Assembly: GCA_023427545.1 (NCBI GenBank)
Contig: JAEZBF010000165.1
Span: 1 to 10,091, forward strand
Length of the DNA: 10,091 nt
Direction: 5' to 3'
Source of the DNA: Pseudomonadota bacterium
GTDB lineage: Bacteria; Pseudomonadota; Alphaproteobacteria; Rhizobiales; Devosiaceae
This document shows, piece by piece, positions 1 to 6,665 of the stretch (position 1 is the stretch's first letter; every line of letters begins with the position of its first letter). The position numbers and the translations under genes are program-made. The notes under the pieces were generated by a model. It was not told the DNA's origin. It ran no database searches and was given only the letters and a program-made list of their open reading frames with translations.

Positions 1-244
1 CGGCCATCAGTCCGACCAGCGGCAGGAGGTTGATGGCAACGTTCGCGACAATCGCGATCAGCGCCATCAGCTCGGCGCCCGCAAGCTGCACCGCAATATT
101 GAGCGCCACCACGATGAGGTAGACGTAGATCGCGCGCACCATCCCGCTGAACGTCAGGTCGAAATGCTCGCGCCAGCTCTCCCGCTGCGCGAGCAGGTCG
201 CGCCAGCCGAGCGCACCCTGCCAGCCCGCCTGGAACGGGTTCAC
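1..244 (-). CDS. Partial membrane protein downstream of dapE (C-terminus off the window)
   Basis: This open frame has no stop codon up to the left edge, so only about 81 N-terminal codons are visible. I chose a GTG start because it overlaps the dapE stop in a GTGA arrangement (4-base overlap) and a GAGG purine run lies a few bases upstream inside the dapE tail. The overlap suggests translational coupling and a shared transcript. The first 35 or so residues are polar and tryptophan-containing, with a run of charged residues. From about residue 36 there are two hydrophobic stretches (roughly 37-55 and 58-80), so the product is probably an integral membrane protein. An in-frame ATG at codon 35 is the alternative start, but it would remove the soluble N-terminus. 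I do not recognise the family and propose no function. Confidence 0.6.
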   Translation of the reverse strand, partial: MNPFQAGWQGALGWRDLLAQRESWREHFDLTFSGMVRAIYVYLIVVALNIAVQLAGAELMALIAIVANVAINLLPLVGLMA

Positions 245-1428
245 GCCCTCGATTCCCCGAAATAGGCAGCGATGAACCGGCGGTAGAGATCGCTCAGGCG
301 CTCGACGTCCGCCACCACGACATGCTCGTCCACCTTGTGCATCGTCGACCCCGGCAGGCCGAACTCGACCACGGGGCAATAGGCCGCAACGAAGCGGGCG
401 TCCGATGTCCCACCCGCCGTGGAGAGTTCCGGCCTCGCCCTCGTGACGCCGGCGATGACGTCCGCGAGCGTCTCCACCCCTTCGCCCTGCGGCGAGAGGA
501 ACGAGCGGGAGGCGCGCCCCGACACTTCGAAGAGAACCTCGCAGCCCCGGACCATTGCGTTCGCCGCCTTCTCCCGCGCAATCCAGTCCTCGATGTGCTT
601 GACCAGCGATTCCGGCGTCCAGCCGTCGTTGAAGCGGACGTTGAACTGGGCCGTGGCCTGTGCCGGAATGACGTTGGTGGTCGGGTTGCCCACGTCGACC
701 GAGGTGAACTCGAGGTTGGAGGGCGGGAACTGCGCGTTGCCCTTGTCGAGTGCGCCGGTCAGCCCGGTAATGATCGCCGCCATCGCGGGCAGCGGGTTAC
801 GCGCCTTCTCGGGATAGGCGACGTGACCCTGGATGCCGGTGACCGTGATACGCCCGTTCAGCGAGCCGCGCCGGCCGATCTTGATGCTGTCGCCCACGCT
901 TGCGCGGGCGCTAGGCTCCCCCACGATGGCGAAATCGAACCGGTGTTCCTCCTCGGCCGCCCAGGCCAGCAGTTTTTCGGTGCCATTGACGGCGTCGGCT
1001 TCCTCGTCGTTCGTGATAGCGAGGGAGATCGTGCCGTTTTCTGCGCTGCCGTCCGACACCGCGCGGGCAGCGGCGGCAACGAACGCTGCAATCCCGCTCT
1101 TCATGTCGGCGGCGCCACGCCCGAACATCAGGCCATCGGCGATCTCGGCGGAAAAGGGCGGATGGGTCCATGCCGCCACATCGCCGGGCGGCACGACATC
1201 GGTATGCCCCGCAAACAGCAGATGCTTGCCCGCCGCCTTGCCCCGTCGCGTCGCGAACAGGTTGTCGACGGGGTAGGACTCCTCATCCTCGAAGCGCAGC
1301 CGCTCGACCGTAAAGCCGAGCGGGATCAGCTCGCTTTCGAGCACATCAAGGACCCCGGCCGTCTCCGGAGTGACCGAAGGGCGGCCGATGAGGTCCTTGA
1401 GCAGGCGGACGGGATCGCTATCGGGCAC
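241..1428 (-). CDS. dapE: Succinyl-diaminopimelate desuccinylase (M20A metallohydrolase)
   Basis: DapE is a cytoplasmic di-zinc hydrolase that removes the succinyl group from N-succinyl-L,L-diaminopimelate, giving L,L-diaminopimelate for lysine and peptidoglycan. The 395-residue product is slightly longer than typical (about 375-380) and carries the family motifs: HTDVVPPGD with metal ligand H75 and D77 (residues 75-83), bridging D108 in RGAADMKSG, the catalytic/metal pair E142-E143 in TNDEEADA, E171 in VGEPS, and H364 in STMHKVDEHV. GHVAYPEKARNP (201-212) marks the central dimerisation domain. The start is a GTG with GAGGA ten bases upstream. The gene follows the DUF805 gene by 27 bases and overlaps the next gene by 4, so an operon is likely. 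Other M20 deacylases such as acetylornithine deacetylase are possible, but the motif spacing and dapD nearby favour DapE. Confidence 0.96.
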   Translation of the reverse strand: MPDSDPVRLLKDLIGRPSVTPETAGVLDVLESELIPLGFTVERLRFEDEESYPVDNLFATRRGKAAGKHLLFAGHTDVVPPGDVAAWTHPPFSAEIADGLMFGRGAADMKSGIAAFVAAAARAVSDGSAENGTISLAITNDEEADAVNGTEKLLAWAAEEEHRFDFAIVGEPSARASVGDSIKIGRRGSLNGRITVTGIQGHVAYPEKARNPLPAMAAIITGLTGALDKGNAQFPPSNLEFTSVDVGNPTTNVIPAQATAQFNVRFNDGWTPESLVKHIEDWIAREKAANAMVRGCEVLFEVSGRASRSFLSPQGEGVETLADVIAGVTRARPELSTAGGTSDARFVAAYCPVVEFGLPGSTMHKVDEHVVVADVERLSDLYRRFIAAYFGESRA

Positions 1429-1455
1429 TACGTTCCCGTCCTCTTCGTTAGTGGC

Positions 1456-1995
1456 TTAGGCGGCGGCGCCCAGCGGGTCCGGACCGTACCGGTTCGGACC
1501 GGCCGTGCCGCGCAGGAAGCCGAGCACCACGAGCATGTAGATGCCGTAGATCAGCATGATGATCGAAAGGATCGCCATAGGCATGGAGGGCGTCGGCACC
1601 ACCACGCCATTGCCGACATCCATAGTCGACATGCCCACGCCGAGCGCCTGCAGCAGCAGGAGAATGAAGCTCAGGGCGTAGTAGATTTGCAGATCCAGTC
1701 CGTTGCTGTCGCGGTCGTGCCGGCGCTTGATCGACAGCGCGTACGAGGGGTAGGCGAAGATGATGAAGCTGATAACGCTGCCCCATGCTGCACGCGAAGC
1801 GCCCGCACTCGCTGCGGCGGCGATGCTCTCGGGCGTGCCGCCCATCATCGCGCCGAAGCTCATCCCAAACCCGAGCATCGAGAGGATGATGCTGACGATG
1901 ATGCCGGCCACGATGAGAATGACCACACCAAGCCACCACCTGCCGCGCCCGATGCGGCCCTCCAAGCTCGTAAAGAGCCCCATGACATTGTTCAT
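1456..1995 (-). CDS. DUF805 family inner-membrane protein
   Basis: The 179-residue product shows DUF805 hallmarks: an N-terminal SLEGRIGRGRWW segment (about residues 10-21), a central KRRHDRDSNG loop (about 89-98), and a C-terminal FLRGTAGPNRYGPDPLG motif. Hydrophobic stretches near 22-48, 70-86, 103-122 and 139-162 suggest about four membrane segments, with the charged RRHDRDSNG loop probably cytoplasmic. The start ATG is preceded by a strong GGGGGA ribosome site six bases upstream. A longer reading in another frame covers the same bases but lacks the motif pattern. The family (for example E. coli YhaH) has no firmly established function. Its position between dapD and dapE suggests cotranscription with lysine genes, but the sequence shows no enzymatic residues. 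It is unlikely to catalyse a lysine step. Confidence 0.9.
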   Translation of the reverse strand: MNNVMGLFTSLEGRIGRGRWWLGVVILIVAGIIVSIILSMLGFGMSFGAMMGGTPESIAAAASAGASRAAWGSVISFIIFAYPSYALSIKRRHDRDSNGLDLQIYYALSFILLLLQALGVGMSTMDVGNGVVVPTPSMPMAILSIIMLIYGIYMLVVLGFLRGTAGPNRYGPDPLGAAA

Positions 1996-2048
1996 TGATT
2001 TCCCCCATTAAGCGCACGACTGGCGAATGCCCGATTGGCGCGGGGAAA

Positions 2049-2061
2049 ACTCTAGTAGAGT
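2049..2061. other. Short perfect inverted repeat between dapD and the DUF805 gene
   Basis: ACTCTA-G-TAGAGT reads the same on both strands except for the central base. On the minus (coding) strand it lies about 26 bases after the dapD stop and is followed by TTTT. It could therefore act as a weak hairpin terminator (five-pair stem, three-base loop) or as a small operator ahead of the DUF805 gene. The stem is short and AT-containing, so termination is expected to be incomplete at best. Confidence 0.35.
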
Positions 2062-2086
2062 CGCAGGGATGCCGCCAGATCGCTGC

Positions 2087-2932
2087 CTAATCTCTGAGCA
2101 GGTCGTTGATCGACGTCTTGGAACGGGTCTGCGCATCCACCTGCTTGACGATGACGGCGCAGTAGAGGTTCGGCCCGGGCTCGCCGTTCGGCAGGGGCTT
2201 GCCGGGCAGGCTGCCCGAGACGACCACCGAATAGGGCGGCACCTTGCCGATATGGACTTCGCCCGTCGCGCGGTTGACGATCTTGGTCGATGCGCCGATG
2301 AAGACGCCCATCGAGATCACCGACCCGGTGCCGACGACGACCCCCTCGACGATCTCCGAGCGCGCGCCGATGAAGCAGTCGTCCTCGATGATCACCGGCC
2401 CGGCCTGCAGCGGCTCCAGCACGCCGCCGATCCCCACGCCGCCCGATATGTGGACGTTCTTGCCGATCTGCGCGCAGCTGCCCACGGTCACCCAGGTGTC
2501 GACCATGGTGTTCTCGTCAACATAGGCGCCGACATTGACGAACGAGGGCATCAGGATCACGCCCTTGCCGATGAACGCCGACTGCCGCACGATCGCGCCC
2601 GGCACTGCCCGGAAGCCCGCGTCGCGGAAGCGGTTCTCGCTCCAGCCCGCAAACTTCGTGGGCACCTTGTCCCACCAGCTCGAGCCCGCCGGTCCGCCCG
2701 GGATCATCTCGTTGGCATTGAGCCGGAACGACAGCAGCACGGCCTTCTTGAGCCACTGGTTGATCGTCCAGTTGCCGTTCGCACCGCGTTCGGCGACGCG
2801 CGCCTGGCCGGAGTCCAGCAGGTCGAGCGCCGCGCGGACGGAGTCCCGGATCACCCCGTTCGTGTTGGGGCCGATCCCGTTGCGCTCCTCGAAGGCCTTG
2901 TCGATGGTCTTTTCGAGGTCCTCATGCGCCAT
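2087..2932 (-). CDS. dapD: 2,3,4,5-tetrahydropyridine-2,6-dicarboxylate N-succinyltransferase
   Basis: DapD transfers succinyl from succinyl-CoA to tetrahydrodipicolinate, the committed step of the succinylase branch of diaminopimelate/lysine synthesis in the cytoplasm. The 281-residue product has the expected family length. An alpha-helical N-terminal domain (about 1-100) includes NGNWTINQWLKKAVLLSFRL. A left-handed beta-helix of hexapeptide repeats follows (about 108-235), with segments such as GKGVILMPSFVNVGAYVDE (122-140) and DDCFIGARSEIVEG (184-197). The short C-terminal domain has SGSLPGKPLPNGEPGPNLYCAVIVKQVD (239-266). I chose the ATG at 2932 because AGGA lies nine bases upstream and family homology starts there; the frame stays open far upstream, but only as antisense to the LOG gene. 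It probably heads the dapD / DUF805 / dapE transcription unit, although about 90 bases separate it from the DUF805 gene. Confidence 0.97.
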   Translation of the reverse strand: MAHEDLEKTIDKAFEERNGIGPNTNGVIRDSVRAALDLLDSGQARVAERGANGNWTINQWLKKAVLLSFRLNANEMIPGGPAGSSWWDKVPTKFAGWSENRFRDAGFRAVPGAIVRQSAFIGKGVILMPSFVNVGAYVDENTMVDTWVTVGSCAQIGKNVHISGGVGIGGVLEPLQAGPVIIEDDCFIGARSEIVEGVVVGTGSVISMGVFIGASTKIVNRATGEVHIGKVPPYSVVVSGSLPGKPLPNGEPGPNLYCAVIVKQVDAQTRSKTSINDLLRD

Positions 2933-3088
2933 TGCTTGCCGTCCTGTCCCGGGTATGATTTTCCGGCGCGGACAATAGTCGAAGCGCACGGGCACGCAAG
3001 CGCGGCGGATCGGCGGCCGGGAACCGCTGGCGGCACCGATCCTTAACCGTGCTCCTTTTACGCTTTCTCCCGGATTCAGGAGCTCTTC

Positions 3089-3937
3089 ATGGTCAAGCGC
3101 CGGCACACGCCGCTGCGCACTTCGGTGCAGGATGTCGATGCGGCAAAGCGCATCCCGGAGACGCCGCAAACCCGCTCGGCAACCTATCGCCTCGCGTTTG
3201 CCGACGACGAGTTCCTCACCGCCGAGGATACGCGCGGCGTCCGCTTCCAGCTCGAATACCTCAAGGCCGACATGCGCCTCAAGGAGCGCGGCATCACCTC
3301 CACCGTGGTGCTCTTCGGCGGCGCCCGCATTCCCGAGCCGGGCAAGGACGCCTGGGCGGCCCGCAACCCGACGCAGAAGAAGAACCTCGAGGCCGCCTCG
3401 ATCTACTACAACGAGGCCCGCGACTTCGCCCGCTACGCCTCCCTCACCAGCAAGGCGCTCGACTTCAAGGATTATGTCGTCGTAACCGGTGGCGGCCCCG
3501 GCGTCATGGAGGCGGGCAACCGCGGTGCCGCGGACGTCGGCGCGCCGTCGGTGGGCCTGAACATCGTCCTGCCGCACGAGCAGGCGCCGAACCTCTTCAT
3601 CACCCCCGATTTTAGCTTCAACTTCCACTACTTCGCGACGCGCAAGATCCACTTCCTGCTGCGCGCGCGCGCCGTCGCGATCTTTCCAGGCGGCTTCGGC
3701 ACGCTCGACGAGTTCTTCGAGACCCTCACCCTGATCCAGACCGGCCGAATGGAACGCATCCCGGTGCTGCTCTTTGGCATCGAGTTCTGGAACAAGGTCA
3801 TCAACTTCGAGGCGCTTGCCGAAGCCGGGACCATCGGCCCCGACGACCCATCGCTCTTTACGGTGGTCGATTCCGCCCGCGACGGCTGGAACGTGGTGCG
3901 CGAGGCCTACAATCTGCCAGAGGTCGAGCTCGACTAG
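3089..3937 (+). CDS. LOG family (TIGR00730-type) nucleotide phosphoribohydrolase
   Basis: LOG-family enzymes hydrolyse nucleoside 5'-monophosphates to free base plus ribose 5-phosphate; plant and some bacterial members activate cytokinins this way. The 282-residue product has a Rossmann-like core: beta strand TSTVVLFGGAR (70-80), GGGPGVMEAGNRGA (134-147), and the signature PGGFGTLDE (200-208), in which the conserved Arg, Thr and Glu of the family are involved in catalysis. An extension of about 65 residues precedes the core, as in the longer (type II-like) members. The start ATG has AGGAG six bases upstream. The gene is divergent from dapD across about 156 bases and convergent with the HAD gene. 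Older annotations label such proteins lysine decarboxylase; that name is a misannotation. The true substrate (AMP, other NMPs or a cytokinin nucleotide) cannot be told from sequence. Confidence 0.93.
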   Translation: MVKRRHTPLRTSVQDVDAAKRIPETPQTRSATYRLAFADDEFLTAEDTRGVRFQLEYLKADMRLKERGITSTVVLFGGARIPEPGKDAWAARNPTQKKNLEAASIYYNEARDFARYASLTSKALDFKDYVVVTGGGPGVMEAGNRGAADVGAPSVGLNIVLPHEQAPNLFITPDFSFNFHYFATRKIHFLLRARAVAIFPGGFGTLDEFFETLTLIQTGRMERIPVLLFGIEFWNKVINFEALAEAGTIGPDDPSLFTVVDSARDGWNVVREAYNLPEVELD

Positions 3938-3944
3938 CGTCCGC

Positions 3945-4649
3945 CTACGGTAACGCGCGCAGAAAGCCCGCGAGGTCGTCCGTCGTGTGGTGCACATGCT
4001 CGGCACTGGTTCGCACCAGTTCCCAGGCTTCAACCTGGGCGTGGGCGAAGTCCTCGGACGCCAGCACCTGGACAGTACGCATGCCGCTGTCGTGCGGCAC
4101 CCTAAGGTTCTTCTCTAGGTCATCGAACATCGCCGCTCGTCGCGGATCGATGTCGTGCTCGGCAAGGAACGTCGCGTAGGCCTCGGGCAGGGGCTTGGGC
4201 CGGTAGCTCATCGCCCGGATATCGAAGATGCCGTCAAAGAGCGCGGTGGCGCCCAGCCGCCCGAGCACGTTGCGAGCATGTGCGGCATCGCCGTTGGTCA
4301 GGATGAACTTGCGGCCGGGGAGCGCCGAGATCGCCTCGCAGAGGTCCGGGTGCGCGGGCACCGGCGAGTAGTCGATCGCGTGCACCGTCGCAAGGAAGTG
4401 GTCCGGATCGACCCCGTGCTGGCTCATCAATCCGTGCAGCGTCGTGCCGTAGTCGCGGTAGTAGGCCTTCTGCAGCGTTCGGGCCGCGGCGTGCTCGAGC
4501 GCCGTGATCCCCATCACGTAGGTAGTGATCAGCGCATCGATCTGCGCGAACAGGTTGCATGTCCGCGGATAGAGCGTGTTGTCGAGGTCGAAGACCCAGT
4601 CGGTCACATGCTCGAACGAGGGCGGCAGGGCAGGGGAGAGATCATTCAT
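3945..4649 (-). CDS. HAD-superfamily hydrolase, pyrimidine 5'-nucleotidase type
   Basis: The product resembles the SDT1/pyrimidine 5'-nucleotidase subgroup (TIGR01993-like) of HAD phosphatases, which dephosphorylate pyrimidine nucleoside monophosphates using an aspartyl-phosphate intermediate and Mg2+. All four HAD motifs are visible in the 234-residue protein: motif I DLDNTLYP with nucleophile D21 and acid/base D23, motif II TNG at 118-120, motif III lysine in the YRPKP segment (K152), and motif IV MFDDLEKNL with D176-D177. A helical cap lies between motifs I and II (about 30-105). I chose the ATG at 4649 because GAGGGACG directly precedes it and motif I then falls at the normal distance; an upstream in-frame start adds 26 unsupported residues. 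It converges with the LOG gene and is divergent from the 192-residue gene. Its substrate is an inference from subgroup resemblance. Confidence 0.9.
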   Translation of the reverse strand: MNDLSPALPPSFEHVTDWVFDLDNTLYPRTCNLFAQIDALITTYVMGITALEHAAARTLQKAYYRDYGTTLHGLMSQHGVDPDHFLATVHAIDYSPVPAHPDLCEAISALPGRKFILTNGDAAHARNVLGRLGATALFDGIFDIRAMSYRPKPLPEAYATFLAEHDIDPRRAAMFDDLEKNLRVPHDSGMRTVQVLASEDFAHAQVEAWELVRTSAEHVHHTTDDLAGFLRALP

Positions 4650-4770
4650 CGTCCCTCGATCATGCCACAGATCGTCGGCCATGCCACCGGGCCTGCACCG
4701 CATTGGCCGGATGGACTTCGCAGCCAAATTCTGCCTCTATCGCCCGCGGACCAGCGGGGGAGGGGACGAC

Positions 4771-5349
4771 ATGGCCAACACGCACGATCAGGAACTCGCC
4801 GGCCAGGCCTGGGACCGGGCAACGTCGGGCATCACCGGCGCAACGGCTGAACTGACAAAGTTCCGCGAGCGGTTCGTAGCCGCGATCACCGGCCAAGGGG
4901 CCATGGATGAGCTCGATCGGGACCTCGAAGACCAGCTTTCCGAGCTCGACTGGCAGTGGCCCTGGTTCGAAGAATGGTACAAAAAATTCACCGAGTGGGG
5001 CGTCTACCCCCACCTCTGGCCGCCAATGGCACCCGAGCTGGACGAGTCCGAGCCCTACAGCGACGAGGAGCTTGCCGCCTACCGCAAGGCAGCGATCGCC
5101 CCGCTGATCGCCCATACCGCCGCGATGATATTCTTCCGCGACCGACACATCGAGAAGTCGCACAGCTTCACCAAGTGGCGGCTGGCGCACAAGAACGATC
5201 CCGCCGAGATGCGCGTCGCGATCCCCAAGGAGATCGACATCGTCTCCGGCAACATGAGCTCGCTGCCGCCATTCTTCCCGGGTGACCGCACGTCGCTGCA
5301 GCCGCAGAACCCGCTCGGCCCGGAGGACGACAAGCGTCCGCCCAACTGA
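4771..5349 (+). CDS. Uncharacterised acidic, tryptophan-rich 192-residue protein
   Basis: I do not recognise this family. The ATG at 4771 follows a GGGGGAGGGGAC purine run, a strong ribosome site; in-frame starts further upstream would read through the divergent HAD promoter region. The protein has no signal peptide. The N-terminal 60 residues look helical and charged (about 27-60). An unusual aromatic stretch follows, DWQWPWFEEWYKKFTEWGVYP (60-80), then HLWPPM. An acidic loop occupies 89-101, and a hydrophobic helix around 107-122 ends in FFRDRHIEKSHSFTKW. The C-terminus (about 163-192) is proline-rich and probably disordered. The hydrophobic helix contains only a short nonpolar core, so a membrane anchor is possible but not convincing. 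It is likely a soluble protein. Codon use looks like its neighbours. Confidence 0.8.
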   Translation: MANTHDQELAGQAWDRATSGITGATAELTKFRERFVAAITGQGAMDELDRDLEDQLSELDWQWPWFEEWYKKFTEWGVYPHLWPPMAPELDESEPYSDEELAAYRKAAIAPLIAHTAAMIFFRDRHIEKSHSFTKWRLAHKNDPAEMRVAIPKEIDIVSGNMSSLPPFFPGDRTSLQPQNPLGPEDDKRPPN

Positions 5350-5381
5350 GCGGGTGGGGGCGCAACCAGCCGGTACGCTTG

Positions 5382-5394
5382 GCCGTTACACGGC
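5382..5394. other. Small perfect hairpin between two plus-strand genes
   Basis: GCCGT-TAC-ACGGC forms a perfect five-pair stem with a three-base loop, 27 bases before the start of the next gene. A second repeat pair, GCGGGTG at 5350-5356 and CACCCGC at 5394-5400, could close a larger structure across most of the 71-base gap. There is no T-run, so this is not a clear terminator. It may shape the leader of the downstream exported-protein gene or end the upstream transcript. Confidence 0.35.
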
Positions 5395-5420
5395 ACCCGC
5401 ACCAGTGAAGGAGACTTGCC

Positions 5421-5864
5421 GTGAAGATGTCCCGCATCGCCTTTGTCACGGCACTGGTTCTCGTGTGCCCAACAGCCGTCCTCGCTCAGGCGACCAACGG
5501 GTCCACTCTTGCTGGGACCACCACGAACGGCTCAGCCACTATGCAGACGGCGCAACCCGCCAGCTCGGCAGCCTCCGACGGTGGAGCAACCACGGTTGAC
5601 TGCCAGGACCTGTCGAGCGCGCCGTTGCTCGATGCCCAGCAACTCGCCACGCTGACATCGTCCTCGGAGATCACTGTCGTGCAATGCGCCGATGCCGTTC
5701 CGGCGCCCACACCGGAAGTCAGCAACTTGCGTACGGCGATCTCGAAAAATCCCGAGCTCAGCACGAAGCTTCAGGCCAGTGGCGCGGCGCCCGAGCAGGT
5801 GATCGCAGCGCGGCGGACCGATGGCGGCAAGTTCTCGTTCTACGTCATCGGTGCCTTCCGCTAA
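5421..5864 (+). CDS. Small exported protein with a two-cysteine C-terminal domain
   Basis: The 147-residue product begins with a Sec-type signal peptide: basic start, hydrophobic core (about 6-20), and AVLAQA cleavage region near residues 22-24. A Ser/Thr/Ala/Gly-rich linker follows (about 25-57). A compact C-terminal part has cysteines C61 and C89, probably joined by a disulphide in the periplasm or outside the cell, then L103-R132 ending in VIAARR, and a hydrophobic FSFYVIGAF end. I chose the GTG at 5421 because AAGGAG sits seven bases upstream; the ATG two codons later is less well spaced. The C-terminal part resembles that of the convergent glycine-rich protein. I recognise no named family. 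A lipoprotein is unlikely, since the only signal-region cysteine (C16) is not in a lipobox context. Confidence 0.8.
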   Translation: MKMSRIAFVTALVLVCPTAVLAQATNGSTLAGTTTNGSATMQTAQPASSAASDGGATTVDCQDLSSAPLLDAQQLATLTSSSEITVVQCADAVPAPTPEVSNLRTAISKNPELSTKLQASGAAPEQVIAARRTDGGKFSFYVIGAFR

Positions 5865-5881
5865 TCGGCGCCGGAAAGCAA

Positions 5882-5911
5882 AGCCGCCCCACCCGGCAGG
5901 ATGAGGCGGCT
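5882..5911 (-). terminator. Stem-loop terminator between convergent exported-protein genes
   Basis: AGCCGCC (5882-5888) pairs with GGCGGCT (5905-5911). Two further pairs beyond one mismatch leave a ten-base loop. Read on the minus strand, the stem is followed by TTTGCTTT, which suits an intrinsic terminator for the glycine-rich gene ending at 5931. On the plus strand no T-run follows, so termination of the other gene is less certain. Confidence 0.65.
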
Positions 5912-5930
5912 CAAGGGCCATCGCCGCTCT

Positions 5931-6665
5931 TCAGTACACGTAGATGACGAGGCTGCTGCCGTTCCTGCGCACTGCAAGCACGTCATCGGCCCCGTAGCGC
6001 GTGCGGCTGAGCGACTCACGGACAAGCGTGTCCGACTGAACCGCCGCCTGGAGCTGCCGGCCCAGCTTCGATGCTTGGAGTTCGCTCCGCACGCGCTTGG
6101 CGATGTCACGGCACATCGGCACCCGCTGCAGTTGAACGTTCGAGACGCGCTTCCACGACTCGAACCTGGTCGAGCGCACGAGCTGCGCGATCTGCTTCAC
6201 GTTGGTCGTCTTGCACGCCGCCCTGTTCACGGCGACGGTCGCACCCCCGCCACCAGCGCCACCATTGCCGAACAGAATGCTGCCGCCCGTGCCCGCGACA
6301 GCCGCGCCGCCGCTGGAATTGGCGCCATTGGCACCGCCGCCGATGCCAGCGCCCACGCCGTTGCCGCCGGCGCCCACGCTCACGTTGTTGCCCAGCACGC
6401 CGCCACCAAGGCCGACTCCGTCGTTGCCACCGCTGACGCCGACGTTCACGGCTTCGGAGCCGCTGCCGCCGCCGCCCACGCTGACTCCTGCGACGTTGCC
6501 GTCACCGCCACCGAGCCCGACGCTTACCGTTGCGTCGCCACTCGGTGCACCGCTGCTCACGTCCACCAGTCCGCCGCTTCCGAGCAGCTGGGCCTGGGCG
6601 GGCATGGCCATGGCGGCTGCTACCGCCACCACCGAAGCGAAGATGATGCTGTGTGTCCTGTTCAT
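5931..6665 (-). CDS. Exported glycine-rich protein with a two-cysteine C-terminal domain
   Basis: The 244-residue product has a signal peptide (residues 1-25) with a hydrophobic core and cleavage after MPAQA. I chose the ATG at 6665 because the signal peptide starts there, although the ribosome site is weak (GCGAG). Residues 29-145 are low-complexity Gly/Val/Ala/Asn/Ser with loosely repeated V-x-V-G units (47-50, 61-64, 73-76, 95-98) between poly-glycine runs, which suggests an extended beta-type or flexible surface segment. The remainder (146-244) is a basic, helical-looking domain with C151 and C185, then L205-R234 ending in VLAVRR, and a hydrophobic LVIYVY tail. It lacks RTX calcium motifs (no GGxGxD). 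Location is probably periplasmic, outer-surface or secreted. The function is unknown; a structural or envelope-associated role is only a guess. Confidence 0.82.
   Translation of the reverse strand: MNRTHSIIFASVVAVAAAMAMPAQAQLLGSGGLVDVSSGAPSGDATVSVGLGGGDGNVAGVSVGGGGSGSEAVNVGVSGGNDGVGLGGGVLGNNVSVGAGGNGVGAGIGGGANGANSSGGAAVAGTGGSILFGNGGAGGGGATVAVNRAACKTTNVKQIAQLVRSTRFESWKRVSNVQLQRVPMCRDIAKRVRSELQASKLGRQLQAAVQSDTLVRESLSRTRYGADDVLAVRRNGSSLVIYVY

Noticed and set aside
322..1998. Long plus-strand open frame (558 codons) opposite dapE and the DUF805 gene
   Set aside because: Its translation is Arg/Asp/His/Gly-rich low-quality sequence, and it runs exactly antisense to two genes with clear family motifs. 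Long antisense frames are expected at this GC content.
1448..2017. Alternative minus-strand frame overlapping the DUF805 gene
   Set aside because: The product is Arg/His-rich without membrane segments, whereas the chosen frame carries the DUF805 motifs and a strong ribosome site.
3020..3050. GGAAC upstream of the LOG gene as a general-stress (EcfG-type) -35 element
   Set aside because: No CGTT-like -10 element lies at the required 16-18 base spacing, so the match is probably chance.
2933..4033. Upstream in-frame extension of dapD (to 648 codons)
   Set aside because: The extension is antisense to the LOG gene. DapD homology and a ribosome site place the start at 2932, giving the normal 281-residue length.
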